From: Candidatus Oscillochloris fontis
Lineage (GTDB): Bacteria > Chloroflexota > Chloroflexia > Chloroflexales > Chloroflexaceae
Assembly (NCBI RefSeq): GCF_004138135.1
Contig: NZ_RYFD01000013.1
Span: 1 to 64,000, forward strand
DNA: 64,000 bases
Direction: 5' to 3'
The position numbers and the translations under genes were made by a program. Positions 30,476 through 39,519 of this stretch are shown here, piece by piece. The notes under the pieces are model-generated. The model ran no database searches. It saw only the letters and a list, made by a program, of their open reading frames with translations, and was not told where the DNA came from. Within the stretch, counting starts at the first letter, position 1. The number at the start of each line of letters is the position of its first letter.

Positions 30476-32313
30476 ATCCTCCACACCCGGATCGTTCCGT
30501 CTAAACTCGTGGAGGCCAGAGTCTGGCGGTCGGGGCTGTAGGCGACCCCCGTGACTGCCGCGCTGTGCCCCTCTAGCGTATGCAGCAGCCGCCCGTCGGC
30601 CACGCTCCACAGGCGCACGGTGGTGTCGGCGCTGCCGCTGGCGACGGTGCGCCCATCCGGGCTGTAGGCCACACTGGTGATCGGGCCGCTGTGGCCCTCG
30701 AAGATCAGTCGCAGGCTGCTGTCCCCTAGGTTCCAGAGCCGAATCGTGCTGTCCATTGTCCCGCCACTGACGATCAGGTCGCCATCGGGGCTGAAGGCGA
30801 CCGCCGCACCGAGCAGCGTTGCTTCAATGTAGGCAAAGACCGCCTTGCCGCGTAGTTGTTCGCGTAGCGTCTGCCGCAAGCGCCCGTCACCGATGCGCCA
30901 GATGCGCACGCTGCTGTCGAGCGTGATCACGCTGGCGATGACTTCGCCATCTGGACTGAAGGCTAACCCATTGACGTTCCCCATCTGCCCGCGAATCGCT
31001 CGGACGAGGCTGTTGTCGCTCGTCTGCCAGAGGCGCACGGTCTTGTCGGCTCCGCCACTCGCCAGCAGGTTGCTGTCGGGGCTGAAGGCGACGCTCGCTA
31101 CTGCTCCGCTGTGCGCGTCGAGGCATGCGATCTCGGCGCGGTCGCTCACGCTCCATACACGGGCGGTCTTGTCGCTCCCCCCGCTGGCCAGCAGACGCCC
31201 GTCCGGGCTGAAGGCTACCGCCAAAACACGCTCGCTGTGGCCTGTGAGTTCGGCAATCTGGCTGCCGTCGCTGATGTTCCATAGCCGCACGCTGCCGTCT
31301 ATCCCGCCGCTGATCAGCCGGTCTCCCTCTGGGCTGAAGGCGAGGGCGAGGCTGCCGCCTTTGTGGGCCTCTATCGCGCCCTGGGTGCGCACGCTTACCG
31401 CTACTTGTCCCATGCCCATGAGTCCGCGCTTCAGTTCGCCTGCGTCGGCGAAGCGCTGTTCTTGGGTCAGCGCGACGGCCTGAGTCACCGCGTCGGCGAC
31501 GTGGTGCGAGAGGCTGGAGTTGCGTTTGCGTGGGCGTAATAGTGGGTCGGAGCTGCTCGATGCGCGCTCGGCTGAGGTCAGCGGCGCTTCGCCGGTGAGC
31601 AGGTGGTAGAGTGTGGCCCCGACGCTGTAGATGTCGCTGCGTGGGTCGGTGTGCTGGTCGCTGCTGCCCCACTGTTCCAGTGGTGCGTAGGTGGGGGTCA
31701 GGCCGCGCCGTGAGTTCTCGGTGGCATCCAAGCCCTGCTTGAGCAACCCGAAGTCCACCAGTTTGATCAGCCCTTCGGGGGTTAGGCGGATATTGGCCGG
31801 TTTGATGTCGCGGTGGATGATCGGCGGGTGCTGGGAGTGGAGGTAGCTCAAGACATCGCACAACTGAAGTGCAAAGCCGAGTACCTGCGATTCGAGCAGC
31901 GGGCCGTGCTGTTTTTCTAACACATCCTGAAGGCTCTGCCCCGGCACCAACTCCATCACCAGATAGCCGTTGCCATCCTCCTCGAACATCTCGAAGTAGC
32001 GCGGCAAATTGGGGTGCCTCAGCGCACTCAGGATCGCGAACTCGCCCTGGAAACTGCGGATACTCCCCGGATCAAAGGTCTCCTTGATCGCCACCATCCG
32101 CCCCGGTTCGGCTCCGTCTTCGGCCTGATAGACCGCGCCAAAGCCGCCATGGCCGAGAGTCCGCACGATCTGGTAGCGCCCCACCTGCGCTTCCGGGTCT
32201 TGCAGGCGTAGCGCGTTGCGCAGGTTGCCCCCACAGCGCCGACAAAACTGCGCCGTGTTGCGGTTCTCGGTGGCACAACGGCGTCCAGTTCGGCTGTCCT
32301 GACAGATGAGCAT
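30472..32313 (-). CDS. Ser/Thr protein kinase with zinc ribbon and C-terminal WD40 propeller
   Basis: 613 residues. The N-terminus has a CxnC...CRRCG zinc-ribbon-like segment (residues 4-28). Kinase domain about 45-310: LGHGGFGAVYQAED, VAIKE, HRDIKPAN and LVDFGLLK. From about 340 to 613 are seven WD40 repeats with VAFSPDG(R/D)LLASGG(S/A)DKT VR(L/V)W-type units, which form a propeller for protein binding. No transmembrane helix, so it is cytoplasmic. Such eukaryote-like kinases are numerous in Chloroflexota. Upstream of the start is a MITE-like palindrome. Confidence 0.93.
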   Translation of the reverse strand: MLICQDSRTGRRCATENRNTAQFCRRCGGNLRNALRLQDPEAQVGRYQIVRTLGHGGFGAVYQAEDGAEPGRMVAIKETFDPGSIRSFQGEFAILSALRHPNLPRYFEMFEEDGNGYLVMELVPGQSLQDVLEKQHGPLLESQVLGFALQLCDVLSYLHSQHPPIIHRDIKPANIRLTPEGLIKLVDFGLLKQGLDATENSRRGLTPTYAPLEQWGSSDQHTDPRSDIYSVGATLYHLLTGEAPLTSAERASSSSDPLLRPRKRNSSLSHHVADAVTQAVALTQEQRFADAGELKRGLMGMGQVAVSVRTQGAIEAHKGGSLALAFSPEGDRLISGGIDGSVRLWNISDGSQIAELTGHSERVLAVAFSPDGRLLASGGSDKTARVWSVSDRAEIACLDAHSGAVASVAFSPDSNLLASGGADKTVRLWQTSDNSLVRAIRGQMGNVNGLAFSPDGEVIASVITLDSSVRIWRIGDGRLRQTLREQLRGKAVFAYIEATLLGAAVAFSPDGDLIVSGGTMDSTIRLWNLGDSSLRLIFEGHSGPITSVAYSPDGRTVASGSADTTVRLWSVADGRLLHTLEGHSAAVTGVAYSPDRQTLASTSLDGTIRVWRI

Positions 32314-32352
32314 GGCAAACCTCGTAACGGCTCATGATGGGGCTAGACGAAA

Positions 32353-32440
32353 CCACTGGTTGACGCAAAGGCGCGAAGACGCAAAGATTTCGATTGCAGC
32401 CTCTATTGAGGGCTTTGCGCCTTTGCGTCAAAATCTTAGT
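32353..32440. repeat. GACGCAAAGGCGC palindrome (MITE-like family)
   Basis: Arms TTGACGCAAAGGCGCGAAGA and CTTTGCGCCTTTGCGTCAA, between the kinase-WD40 start and the MinD-like stop. Confidence 0.8.
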
Positions 32441-32461
32441 GCTAAGAATAGTACCAAACCT

Positions 32462-33253
32462 CTACACCAACTCAGCAGCGATCTGGCGCAGCGCCCGCGC
32501 AATCGGTGCGTTCGGGGTGCGCCGCACGAAGAGCCCGCCACTTCCTATTGTTTGCAGCGACTCGCTGTGGTGGAGCACCGCCACTACCGGTTGGCTGAAG
32601 ACCGACGCGACCCGCAGCGCTACTTCACCGGCATCAAAATCAACCGGTACCTCGTTCACGATCAGGCGAATGTCGGGCGCTCCCAGCCGATGGGCAAGGT
32701 CAATCAGTACCCCGGTGCCATAGTAATCCTGATGATCGGGGCGTAGCAGTAATAGAACGTGATCGGCGATTGCAATGGTGAGCAACGTCTCTTCGCTCAG
32801 CCCGGCGGCAGTATCAACCAAGACCATATCGAGGTGCAGATCTTCAGCGAGAGCAGCAAGCCCCTCGCTCAGCGTTTCAGCACGATAGACCCCGCGCAGC
32901 GTTTCGAGGATCTTTTCGGTTTCGCCACTTGCAGGCACTAAAACCACCTTCCCCGCCGGAGGCGATGCGATGCGGTGGGTGACATCGGTGGCCACCATGC
33001 GTAACTCACAGCGTCCGGCGAGGTAGTCGTTGATGGTGAGGCGGTAGTCAAGATCATCAATACCGAAGAAGAGATGCAGACTCGGCGACTGCAAATTGGC
33101 ATCAATCAATCCCACCCGCAGCCCGCCATCAGCCAACAGTACGGCCAGGTTCGCCGCGATGGAGGATTTCCCGGTGCCCCGGCGGAATGAATGGATGACG
33201 GTAATGGGTGTCATAGGTGTGATTTTTTTGATGCTTGTGATGCTCACAGGCAT
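32462..33253 (-). CDS. MinD/ParA-like P-loop ATPase (last gene of the cluster)
   Basis: 263 residues from ATG 33253, whose A is shared with the TGA of the upstream gene; ATG 33214 would give the length of its paralogue. The P-loop is HSFRRGTGKSS, where the signature first Lys of the deviant Walker A (KGGxGKT) is Arg. Switch motifs VGLIDANLQSPSL and DMVLVDTAAGLSEETL are present. Its paralogue at 39520-40275 begins the same operon. ParA/MinD ATPases position cargo or act as switches; the cargo here is unknown. Confidence 0.85.
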   Translation of the reverse strand: MPVSITSIKKITPMTPITVIHSFRRGTGKSSIAANLAVLLADGGLRVGLIDANLQSPSLHLFFGIDDLDYRLTINDYLAGRCELRMVATDVTHRIASPPAGKVVLVPASGETEKILETLRGVYRAETLSEGLAALAEDLHLDMVLVDTAAGLSEETLLTIAIADHVLLLLRPDHQDYYGTGVLIDLAHRLGAPDIRLIVNEVPVDFDAGEVALRVASVFSQPVVAVLHHSESLQTIGSGGLFVRRTPNAPIARALRQIAAELV

Positions 33254-33573
33254 CAATCAAACAAATTCTTCAACCGATCTGGTGTGCGACCTCGTGTACG
33301 GACACGAGCCATACGGATGTTGTAGCTAATCTGCCCCTGGTTTTCTTCGGCAACAAGCAACCCATGAGCAACGAATGTGTCGGCAAGCTGTTGCGCCTCA
33401 TCAAGTTCGCAGCCCACTTCACTGCTGAGTTCCGCAAGGCTTACACTACCACCATGACGGGTCAACCAGGTCAGAATGCGGCGCAGACCAGCAGGGAGGC
33501 TGAGCAGATCAGAGGGGGTTACGCCTCCCTCACCAGTATATCCGGCTAGTTCGTCAATCAGTTGTTGATACAT
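33253..33573 (-). CDS. Small winged-helix protein
   Basis: 106 residues. The middle LRRILTWLTRHGGSVSLAEL, then VGCELDEAQQLADTFVAHGL, reads as a winged helix, ending in a basic tail (RMARVRTRGRTPDRLKNLFD). It sits 8 bp after the transporter-HEAT gene and overlaps the MinD-like gene. It might be a transcription regulator or a protein-interaction partner of the ATPase. Confidence 0.7.
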   Translation of the reverse strand: MYQQLIDELAGYTGEGGVTPSDLLSLPAGLRRILTWLTRHGGSVSLAELSSEVGCELDEAQQLADTFVAHGLLVAEENQGQISYNIRMARVRTRGRTPDRLKNLFD

Positions 33574-33581
33574 GGTCTGCC

Positions 33582-36500
33582 TTACCCTTCGCCCATCTTA
33601 TCAAACAGATCAACAATCTGGCGCGGGCGGGCGCGGGTCTTCTCGGCAATCGTACTGCTCGCGTCGCGTAATCGTCGGCTGAGGAACTTGATGATCGTCA
33701 GCGCAAGGTCGGGATATTGATTGATCAGATCAATCAGCACCTCGCGCCGAATGGCGAGCAGGTAGCAGGCATCAATCGCGATGGCGCTGGTGGGATGCGC
33801 GGGCGCATCAAAGACGGCCAATTCGCCAAACGGGCTACGCGCTTCAAGCGTGGCGATGCGGATCACATTGCCGCGTGCCCGCGTCTCTTCGATCCCGACC
33901 CGCCCATTCACAATCACAAAGAGCCGGTCGGCGGGATCGCCTGCGGTGAAGATCGGCGCACCTTGGGGGTATTCCAACTCTTCGGCGGCGCTGGCCAGGA
34001 TCTGGAGTTGGCCGGGGGCCATGTCAGCAAAAACGGGGACGGCACGTAGGAAGATGGCCTTCTCAACCACAGAGAGCACGGCAATACCTCCTTGTTCGGT
34101 CGGCGGTAGGCTCGGTTGGTGTTCGGTTTGTGCGGCGCGGGCCAAGTTGTGCCGCCACTCCGAACCATGTCCGACCATCTCCCAGGCTTGGTGATGTGTG
34201 ATTGCAGATTGCGGCCAACGCTGGGCCGCCAGGGCCAGTACTCGCTCAGGTAGGCGGTCAGGACGCATGATACCAGCAGTGAGCCGCGCTTGCCAAGGTG
34301 AACGGGCATTCTCTAAGGCTTCGCTGGCTTGTGCGCGGCGCTCACGCTCCTCGGCGCCTAAGCCTTGCCAGATCGAACGTGCCGCGTCGTCGCCGTCGCT
34401 GGCGGCTAATAGGCGTCGTAGCCGTTCCAGCAGGTCTTGCTCCTCTTCGTTGATGTCGTCCAAGAGGAGTGTCCCGAAGGCTCCTTCCAGTTTGCCCAGT
34501 GCTGGTCGGATCTGGATGATGGTGGCAAGCCGGGCTAGGAGGCTCTGCTCAAACTCGATCAGTTCTGCGCTGGGCCGCCCTGGGTTGAGCCGCGCCAGCG
34601 TGACGAGCGCCGCTTCGCGTTGATCGAGGCTGCCCGCTTGCTTCAGACATGCGCTCAGGGCCGCCCGCGCAGGTATGCCGATCTGGAAGAGTGTACTACT
34701 CGCACATGCCCGTACACTGGGGTTGTGGTCGCCTAAAACGCCCACTAGCATCTCGATCTGGCTGGGGCCAGCCTGCCCCAGCGCGAGCGTCACGGCGCGC
34801 CGTACCGGTACCGTGGGGTCGTTGAGGCTCTGGCGGAGTGCCGCGACTAACGCGCTCTGGCTGGCGAGGTTGCTCAGATGGGCGGCGGCTTCGGCGGCGG
34901 CCAAGCGCACAATCGGTGAAGAGTCGTGGAGGCCGGTGATCAACATCTCCGGCGCGTGCGTGCCGATCACGCTCATCACGGTGGCGCGCATCTCGGCTTC
35001 AGGGTAGGCGACTAGCGCAACGAGTTGCGCCCGTGCCTCATCGGGGTACGCACGCAGCAAGAGCCGCGCCGCCGCGAGCTGTACACGCGCATCAGGGTCG
35101 TTCAGCATGCTGCGGAAGAGCGGCGCAGCTAACGCCCGCACCCCACACAGCGCGTCCAGGGTTGCCCGTCGCACCGCTGGCTCTTCGGCGCGGATCAGGC
35201 GCGGGGCCAGCGCGATCAGCGGTTCACCGGCAATCCCACTCTCGCCCAACAGATCGAGCATCGCCACCTGGGTTGGGGCTGGGCTATGTGCGATCCGGGT
35301 GGTGAGGGCGCGTTCTGCTGCATTCCGATCCAGTTCGATCAGAATACGCCCAAGGAAGATCTGATCCTCTAAGCTCTCGGTCGCCGCGAGCCGCACCTCT
35401 AACATCTTCACTGTCTCTGGGTCGGCGCTACCAAAGCCTGCGAAGGCCATGCGCTGCGTGATCGGATTCTGCTCCCGCGCCAGCGCGATGGTGGCGTTAC
35501 TATACGCCCAACGTACCCATACGGCGGTCGCGACGGTGCCAAAGGCGATGATCGCGCTCAGCCAGGGGATGATTGGCACGCCCCAACTCACTGTCTGTAA
35601 GCCCAGGATGAGTAGGCTGCCTATGGTTGCCCCTAACGGTACCACCGCCCCGCGTACAATCGCCCGCATGCGCATGCGCAGTTCAGCCGCCAGCGCATTC
35701 ATCAGCAGGTCTTCGGCAGGAATCTGGAGGCTCTGGCGCAGGGTGGTGCGTACCACTTGGCCCGCCATTGCCGCCGCGACACTTCCGGTGACACCGACCC
35801 AAATACTTACCGCCAGCGCAATCGCGGGGTAGATCAGGTTGGTGCGCGAGACCCCGATCAGGCGGATGATCTGCGGTAGCCCAAAGGTCTGGAAGGCCCA
35901 GCCGACCATATTCGCCGCCACCGCAATGATCGCATAGATTGTGCCGAGTTGACGCTCATCGGGGTAGGCCTCCACCATCACCCCACTCGTCTGGTAGGTG
36001 AGCAGCAGCACCAGCGTGACCGCCAGGGCGGCGCTGGTGGTGAGGGCGCGGGCGAGTGGGCTTTGGCGCAGTTGCGGCGCATCGGCGGCACGCGGTTGTT
36101 CGGGGTGGCGCACACGCGCATGCAGGTTGCCGGTGAGCAGCGCTGCGAGGCCCACCAGCAGGAAGGCCAGCCATGCCAGCATTGTCCCGCCACTACCCAC
36201 AGTGTTGAGCAGGAACGGCAGGGTTGCGGCCCCAATGATCGCCCCGATGCGCCCGGCGGCGCTGATCACCGGGAAGCGTACTTTGGCCTCTTGGGCGTCG
36301 TACTGGTCGGAGATATAGTTCCAGATCTGGGCCTGGAGGAGATCGCGGGCGGGGCGGAAGGCGAGGAAGAGTACCAAGGCGGCCCACACCATCCCGGCCT
36401 GGAACGCGCCCCAGATCAGCAGATTGATCGCCACCACCCCCACGATGATCGCTGCCAGCAACACCCCGGAGGGGCGGCGGGCTAGGGTGCGGGTATAGAT

Positions 36501-36653
36501 TGCCGTCGTGCCGACGCCCAACACCGCCGTACCAATCAAGCCCAATGGCAGAGCGGCAACCCCGTAGTGGCTCAGGAAGAGTACCTCACTTAAGGTCTCG
36601 CCCATGAAGAGGCCAGCCGAGAGTGCCAGATTGATCGTGTAGTTGCGGCGCAT
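33582..36653 (-). CDS. Membrane transporter-like protein with HEAT repeats and cyclic-nucleotide-binding-like domain
   Basis: 1023 residues from ATG 36653. The first 410 residues hold about 12 transmembrane helices similar to MFS or NTP/NDP-exchange-type carriers (MRRNYTINLALSAGLFMGET, then FRPARDLLQAQIWNYISDQ). Residues about 440-720 are HEAT repeats (PDARVQLAAARLLLRAYPDE, then IVRLAAAEAAAHLSN). Residues about 875-1000 are a cNMP-binding-like domain (FTAGDPADRLFVIVNGRVGI, then SPFGELAVFDAPAHPTSAI). The phosphate cassette keeps FGEL but has Thr where the phosphate-binding Arg is expected, so ligand binding may differ. Central gene of the cluster. Confidence 0.8.
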   Translation of the reverse strand: MRRNYTINLALSAGLFMGETLSEVLFLSHYGVAALPLGLIGTAVLGVGTTAIYTRTLARRPSGVLLAAIIVGVVAINLLIWGAFQAGMVWAALVLFLAFRPARDLLQAQIWNYISDQYDAQEAKVRFPVISAAGRIGAIIGAATLPFLLNTVGSGGTMLAWLAFLLVGLAALLTGNLHARVRHPEQPRAADAPQLRQSPLARALTTSAALAVTLVLLLTYQTSGVMVEAYPDERQLGTIYAIIAVAANMVGWAFQTFGLPQIIRLIGVSRTNLIYPAIALAVSIWVGVTGSVAAAMAGQVVRTTLRQSLQIPAEDLLMNALAAELRMRMRAIVRGAVVPLGATIGSLLILGLQTVSWGVPIIPWLSAIIAFGTVATAVWVRWAYSNATIALAREQNPITQRMAFAGFGSADPETVKMLEVRLAATESLEDQIFLGRILIELDRNAAERALTTRIAHSPAPTQVAMLDLLGESGIAGEPLIALAPRLIRAEEPAVRRATLDALCGVRALAAPLFRSMLNDPDARVQLAAARLLLRAYPDEARAQLVALVAYPEAEMRATVMSVIGTHAPEMLITGLHDSSPIVRLAAAEAAAHLSNLASQSALVAALRQSLNDPTVPVRRAVTLALGQAGPSQIEMLVGVLGDHNPSVRACASSTLFQIGIPARAALSACLKQAGSLDQREAALVTLARLNPGRPSAELIEFEQSLLARLATIIQIRPALGKLEGAFGTLLLDDINEEEQDLLERLRRLLAASDGDDAARSIWQGLGAEERERRAQASEALENARSPWQARLTAGIMRPDRLPERVLALAAQRWPQSAITHHQAWEMVGHGSEWRHNLARAAQTEHQPSLPPTEQGGIAVLSVVEKAIFLRAVPVFADMAPGQLQILASAAEELEYPQGAPIFTAGDPADRLFVIVNGRVGIEETRARGNVIRIATLEARSPFGELAVFDAPAHPTSAIAIDACYLLAIRREVLIDLINQYPDLALTIIKFLSRRLRDASSTIAEKTRARPRQIVDLFDKMGEG

Positions 36654-36672
36654 AGTGGGGGCTACCCTTATC

Positions 36673-37851
36673 CTATTCCCCGGCCACCAGACGGGCAATA
36701 TCGGCCTCAGACACGCTGCGCTGGCGCCCGGTTAGCTCCTTGAGCGCATGAAAGACCCGTCGCAGTTCGCCAGCATCCAGGTGAATGCCCCGGTTGGCGA
36801 GGGCCAACGCCAGCGACTCCTGGCTACTCATCTTGCCGATGACGATGGTGATCCGTTCGGCCCCCAGAAACTCCGGCGTGATGATCTGGAAGGTGCGCCG
36901 GTCGCGCTGCATCCAATCCACCTGGGTGCCGGTTTCGCGCAGCAAGACCGAAGCGCCTACGACTGGTTTGTTGGCGTGCGGGGCGATGCCAGAATAGCTG
37001 GCGACTAAGCGGCTGAGCGGCAGGAGCGCGGTACTGTCGGCCAGTAACTCCAACCCCAAGGCATCGCGGCGTAGCAACAGGTTGGCCACCACCTCCTCGG
37101 TCGGCGGCATCCCGGCGCGCTCACCCAGCCCGTTCACCGCCGTGGCCACCCCGCGTGCCCCGGCGCGCAACGCCGCGATACTATTCGTTGTACCATTGCC
37201 TAGGTCGTGGTGGGCGTGGAAACAGATCCCGGCGTCGGGAGCACCGGCCACCAATTGGCGTACCAGATCGCTCACCTCATCGGGGAGCATGCGCCCAACC
37301 GTATCGCAGACCACGATCATCTCCGCGCCCGCCTCGGTCAGGCGCTGACATGCCTCGATCAGCAGGTCGGTTTCGGGGGTTTGTGAGGCATCCGCCAGGG
37401 CCACATCAATCCCGGCGCGATCCCCGACCAAATCGCGCCCGAAGTGGACTAACTCAACCGCCCGCTCCAACGCTTCGCGCTGGCTCATCCCCATGCGGCT
37501 CTCCAACATCAGCCGCGAGACCGGGAACCAGAACGAGACCCGTGGCATTTCGGCATCGGCGACGGCCTGGTAGCAGAGTTGGAAATCCTCGCGGGTAGCG
37601 CGGCCGGCACATTCAACCTGCGCCCCGGTGACATGCTGGGCTACAGCACGCACCGCCTCAAATTCAGCCGGACTGATCGGTGGGTAGCCGGAATTGATGA
37701 TACAACCGGGTAGTGCCGCCGCGATCTGGTGCGCAATCGCCACCTTATCATCACGCAAAAAGATGACCCCCGCCGTCTGTTCGCCATCGCGCAACGTCTC
37801 CTCATTGAGCGTTACTCGGTCGGTTGGTAAGCTGAAACGCGAGTTGCTCAT
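36673..37851 (-). CDS. HMGL-like acyltransferase (homocitrate/2-isopropylmalate synthase family)
   Basis: 392 residues. TIM-barrel of the DRE-TIM superfamily: LNEETLRDGEQTAGV with the catalytic Arg/Asp, HAHHDLGNGTTNSIAALRAG with metal-binding His pair, and VNGLGERAGMPPTEEVV. The architecture matches NifV/homocitrate synthase more than LeuA, because the C-terminal regulatory domain of LeuA is absent. It would condense acetyl-CoA with a 2-oxoacid. There is no nif gene in view. It overlaps the Cache-HAMP gene by 4 bp and is followed 19 bp later by the transporter-HEAT gene, which is an odd setting for a biosynthetic enzyme. Confidence 0.85.
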   Translation of the reverse strand: MSNSRFSLPTDRVTLNEETLRDGEQTAGVIFLRDDKVAIAHQIAAALPGCIINSGYPPISPAEFEAVRAVAQHVTGAQVECAGRATREDFQLCYQAVADAEMPRVSFWFPVSRLMLESRMGMSQREALERAVELVHFGRDLVGDRAGIDVALADASQTPETDLLIEACQRLTEAGAEMIVVCDTVGRMLPDEVSDLVRQLVAGAPDAGICFHAHHDLGNGTTNSIAALRAGARGVATAVNGLGERAGMPPTEEVVANLLLRRDALGLELLADSTALLPLSRLVASYSGIAPHANKPVVGASVLLRETGTQVDWMQRDRRTFQIITPEFLGAERITIVIGKMSSQESLALALANRGIHLDAGELRRVFHALKELTGRQRSVSEADIARLVAGE

Positions 37852-39494
37852 GATTCTTCACTACTACGCCGATCTTGGTGGCGTCGGCGCATCTGCCCCG
37901 CGCTGGCGCGCAAACTCTGGAAGTAGTCGGTTTCGGTGATCGACTCGACCTGTTGGCGTTTCTTCTGATCATCAATCTGAATGTTCAGTGCCGCGATCTG
38001 CTGCTTGAGCGAGTGTTCGCGCTTGATGACCTGCTCGGCCATCAAACGGAAGACCGCCGCTAGATCGCTGACCTCATCGCGTAGACGGCGTTGCTGGAGC
38101 TCGTTGAGGATCTCCTCGGCCATCTCACCCCGTTCGAGGGCTTGCGCCGCTTCACCTAAGCGTTGCACCGGCGCACTAATCGAACGGCTCATCACGATGG
38201 CGACGATCACCACTACTACCGCCGTGGCGATGATGACGCCGATCATCTGGATCTCTAGGCTCCGGCGCTGGGTTGCGATACTCGTCGTCACCTTGTCAGC
38301 CGCCATATGGAATTCAGCCATCTCGGCCCCAACCGCCAACCCACCAAATACCCCATCTTCCGCATAGACTCCATGCGCAAAGCGGATGGGTGCATAGGTG
38401 GTTGCCTTCTTGGCATTCGACTGGTTCACCGTAATGACAAAGCCATCTTCACCCTGGAGCACCTTCTCATACATGATCGGCAGATTGGGATCAGCCCATG
38501 CCCCATACTGGAGGTTCATCGGATGCCGACCGCGCTCCTCTTTACTCATCTCCTCTAGCACCGGGCTCACCAGTTGGCCGGTCGGGTCGAGACCGCGCAA
38601 GACCCAGAAACGCGGGTGGGCAATCTCCCAGCCCTCATTGTCGAACATGTAGGCATAATTGCCACTCGCATAATCGGGGAAGACGGTAAAATTCTTGTTT
38701 GAGGTGGGCAGAATGTGCAGCGCAAAGCCCATCACATGGCGATAATCGAGCGAGAGCACAACCAAACCATCAAAGGCTCCCGTCTTGGTATAGATCGGAG
38801 CGGCAAAGCGGATGATCGCCTCATACTTTTTACCCTCCACCGCCGCCAACGGATCAGCGGCATCGCCCAACTGTTCCGCTTGGCTGACATACCAGGTGGT
38901 GACGTGCGAGACATAGATCTCGCCGGGTGCGAGGGCTTTCGTTGCGGCGAAGTAGTCTTCAGAGAGGTAGGTCGTATTTGCGGGGTCGCTGACATCGCGC
39001 AGTTGATTGGCGGGGAGGGCTTGGCCATCAGCAACCCGCAGGCGTTCGCGGCCATCCGCACCCACATAGGCTATCTCGCGGAAGATCGGCATCATCTCGC
39101 GCATCTCAACCGGAGCCGCGTTCGTCCCGCCCAGATACCAGACTTCAGCCTGACGAGCGGCGAGAAAGGTGGTGAAGCTCGCCGCATCGCGGGGGATCAG
39201 CGTAGCCGTTCGGGTATCCTGTACGCGCTCTTCAAGAAAGCGTGCAATCGCATTGGCGGTTTCGACCGTGCGTAACTGGAGCGAATCGAGCGACTTCTCA
39301 TCGAGCGTTGCCCGTGTCACCTCAGTCGCCTGATCGCCTGCCTCTTGGTAGCCATTGATCGCAAAGAAACTGATCACGCCCAGCGGAGCGAGACCAATCA
39401 GTAGTGCCACCAACAGAAAGCGCCAGACCAGACCAACGCGAACCCCCCGCGATGTGGCTGTAGCAGCCATAACCTCACTCCTCAACATCCGCAC
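37848..39494 (-). CDS. Cache-type sensor with HAMP domain and no catalytic output domain
   Basis: 548 residues from GTG 39494, which has GGAGGGGG upstream; ATG 39488 and ATG 39470 are alternatives. First transmembrane helix VWRFLLVALLIGLAPLGVIS, then a large extracytoplasmic dCache-like region (about 50-400; YLSEDYFAATKALAPGEIYV, FDNEGWEIAHPRFWVL). Second transmembrane helix near 415-435, then HAMP (SRSISAPVQRLGEAAQALER) and a coiled coil (KREHSLKQQIAALNIQIDDQ). It lacks kinase, cyclase or methyl-accepting output, so the signal must pass through a partner, probably from the same operon. Confidence 0.85.
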   Translation of the reverse strand: MRMLRSEVMAATATSRGVRVGLVWRFLLVALLIGLAPLGVISFFAINGYQEAGDQATEVTRATLDEKSLDSLQLRTVETANAIARFLEERVQDTRTATLIPRDAASFTTFLAARQAEVWYLGGTNAAPVEMREMMPIFREIAYVGADGRERLRVADGQALPANQLRDVSDPANTTYLSEDYFAATKALAPGEIYVSHVTTWYVSQAEQLGDAADPLAAVEGKKYEAIIRFAAPIYTKTGAFDGLVVLSLDYRHVMGFALHILPTSNKNFTVFPDYASGNYAYMFDNEGWEIAHPRFWVLRGLDPTGQLVSPVLEEMSKEERGRHPMNLQYGAWADPNLPIMYEKVLQGEDGFVITVNQSNAKKATTYAPIRFAHGVYAEDGVFGGLAVGAEMAEFHMAADKVTTSIATQRRSLEIQMIGVIIATAVVVVIVAIVMSRSISAPVQRLGEAAQALERGEMAEEILNELQQRRLRDEVSDLAAVFRLMAEQVIKREHSLKQQIAALNIQIDDQKKRQQVESITETDYFQSLRASAGQMRRRHQDRRSSEES

Positions 39495-39519
39495 CGTTGC
39501 CCCCTCCGGCAGCGGTAGA

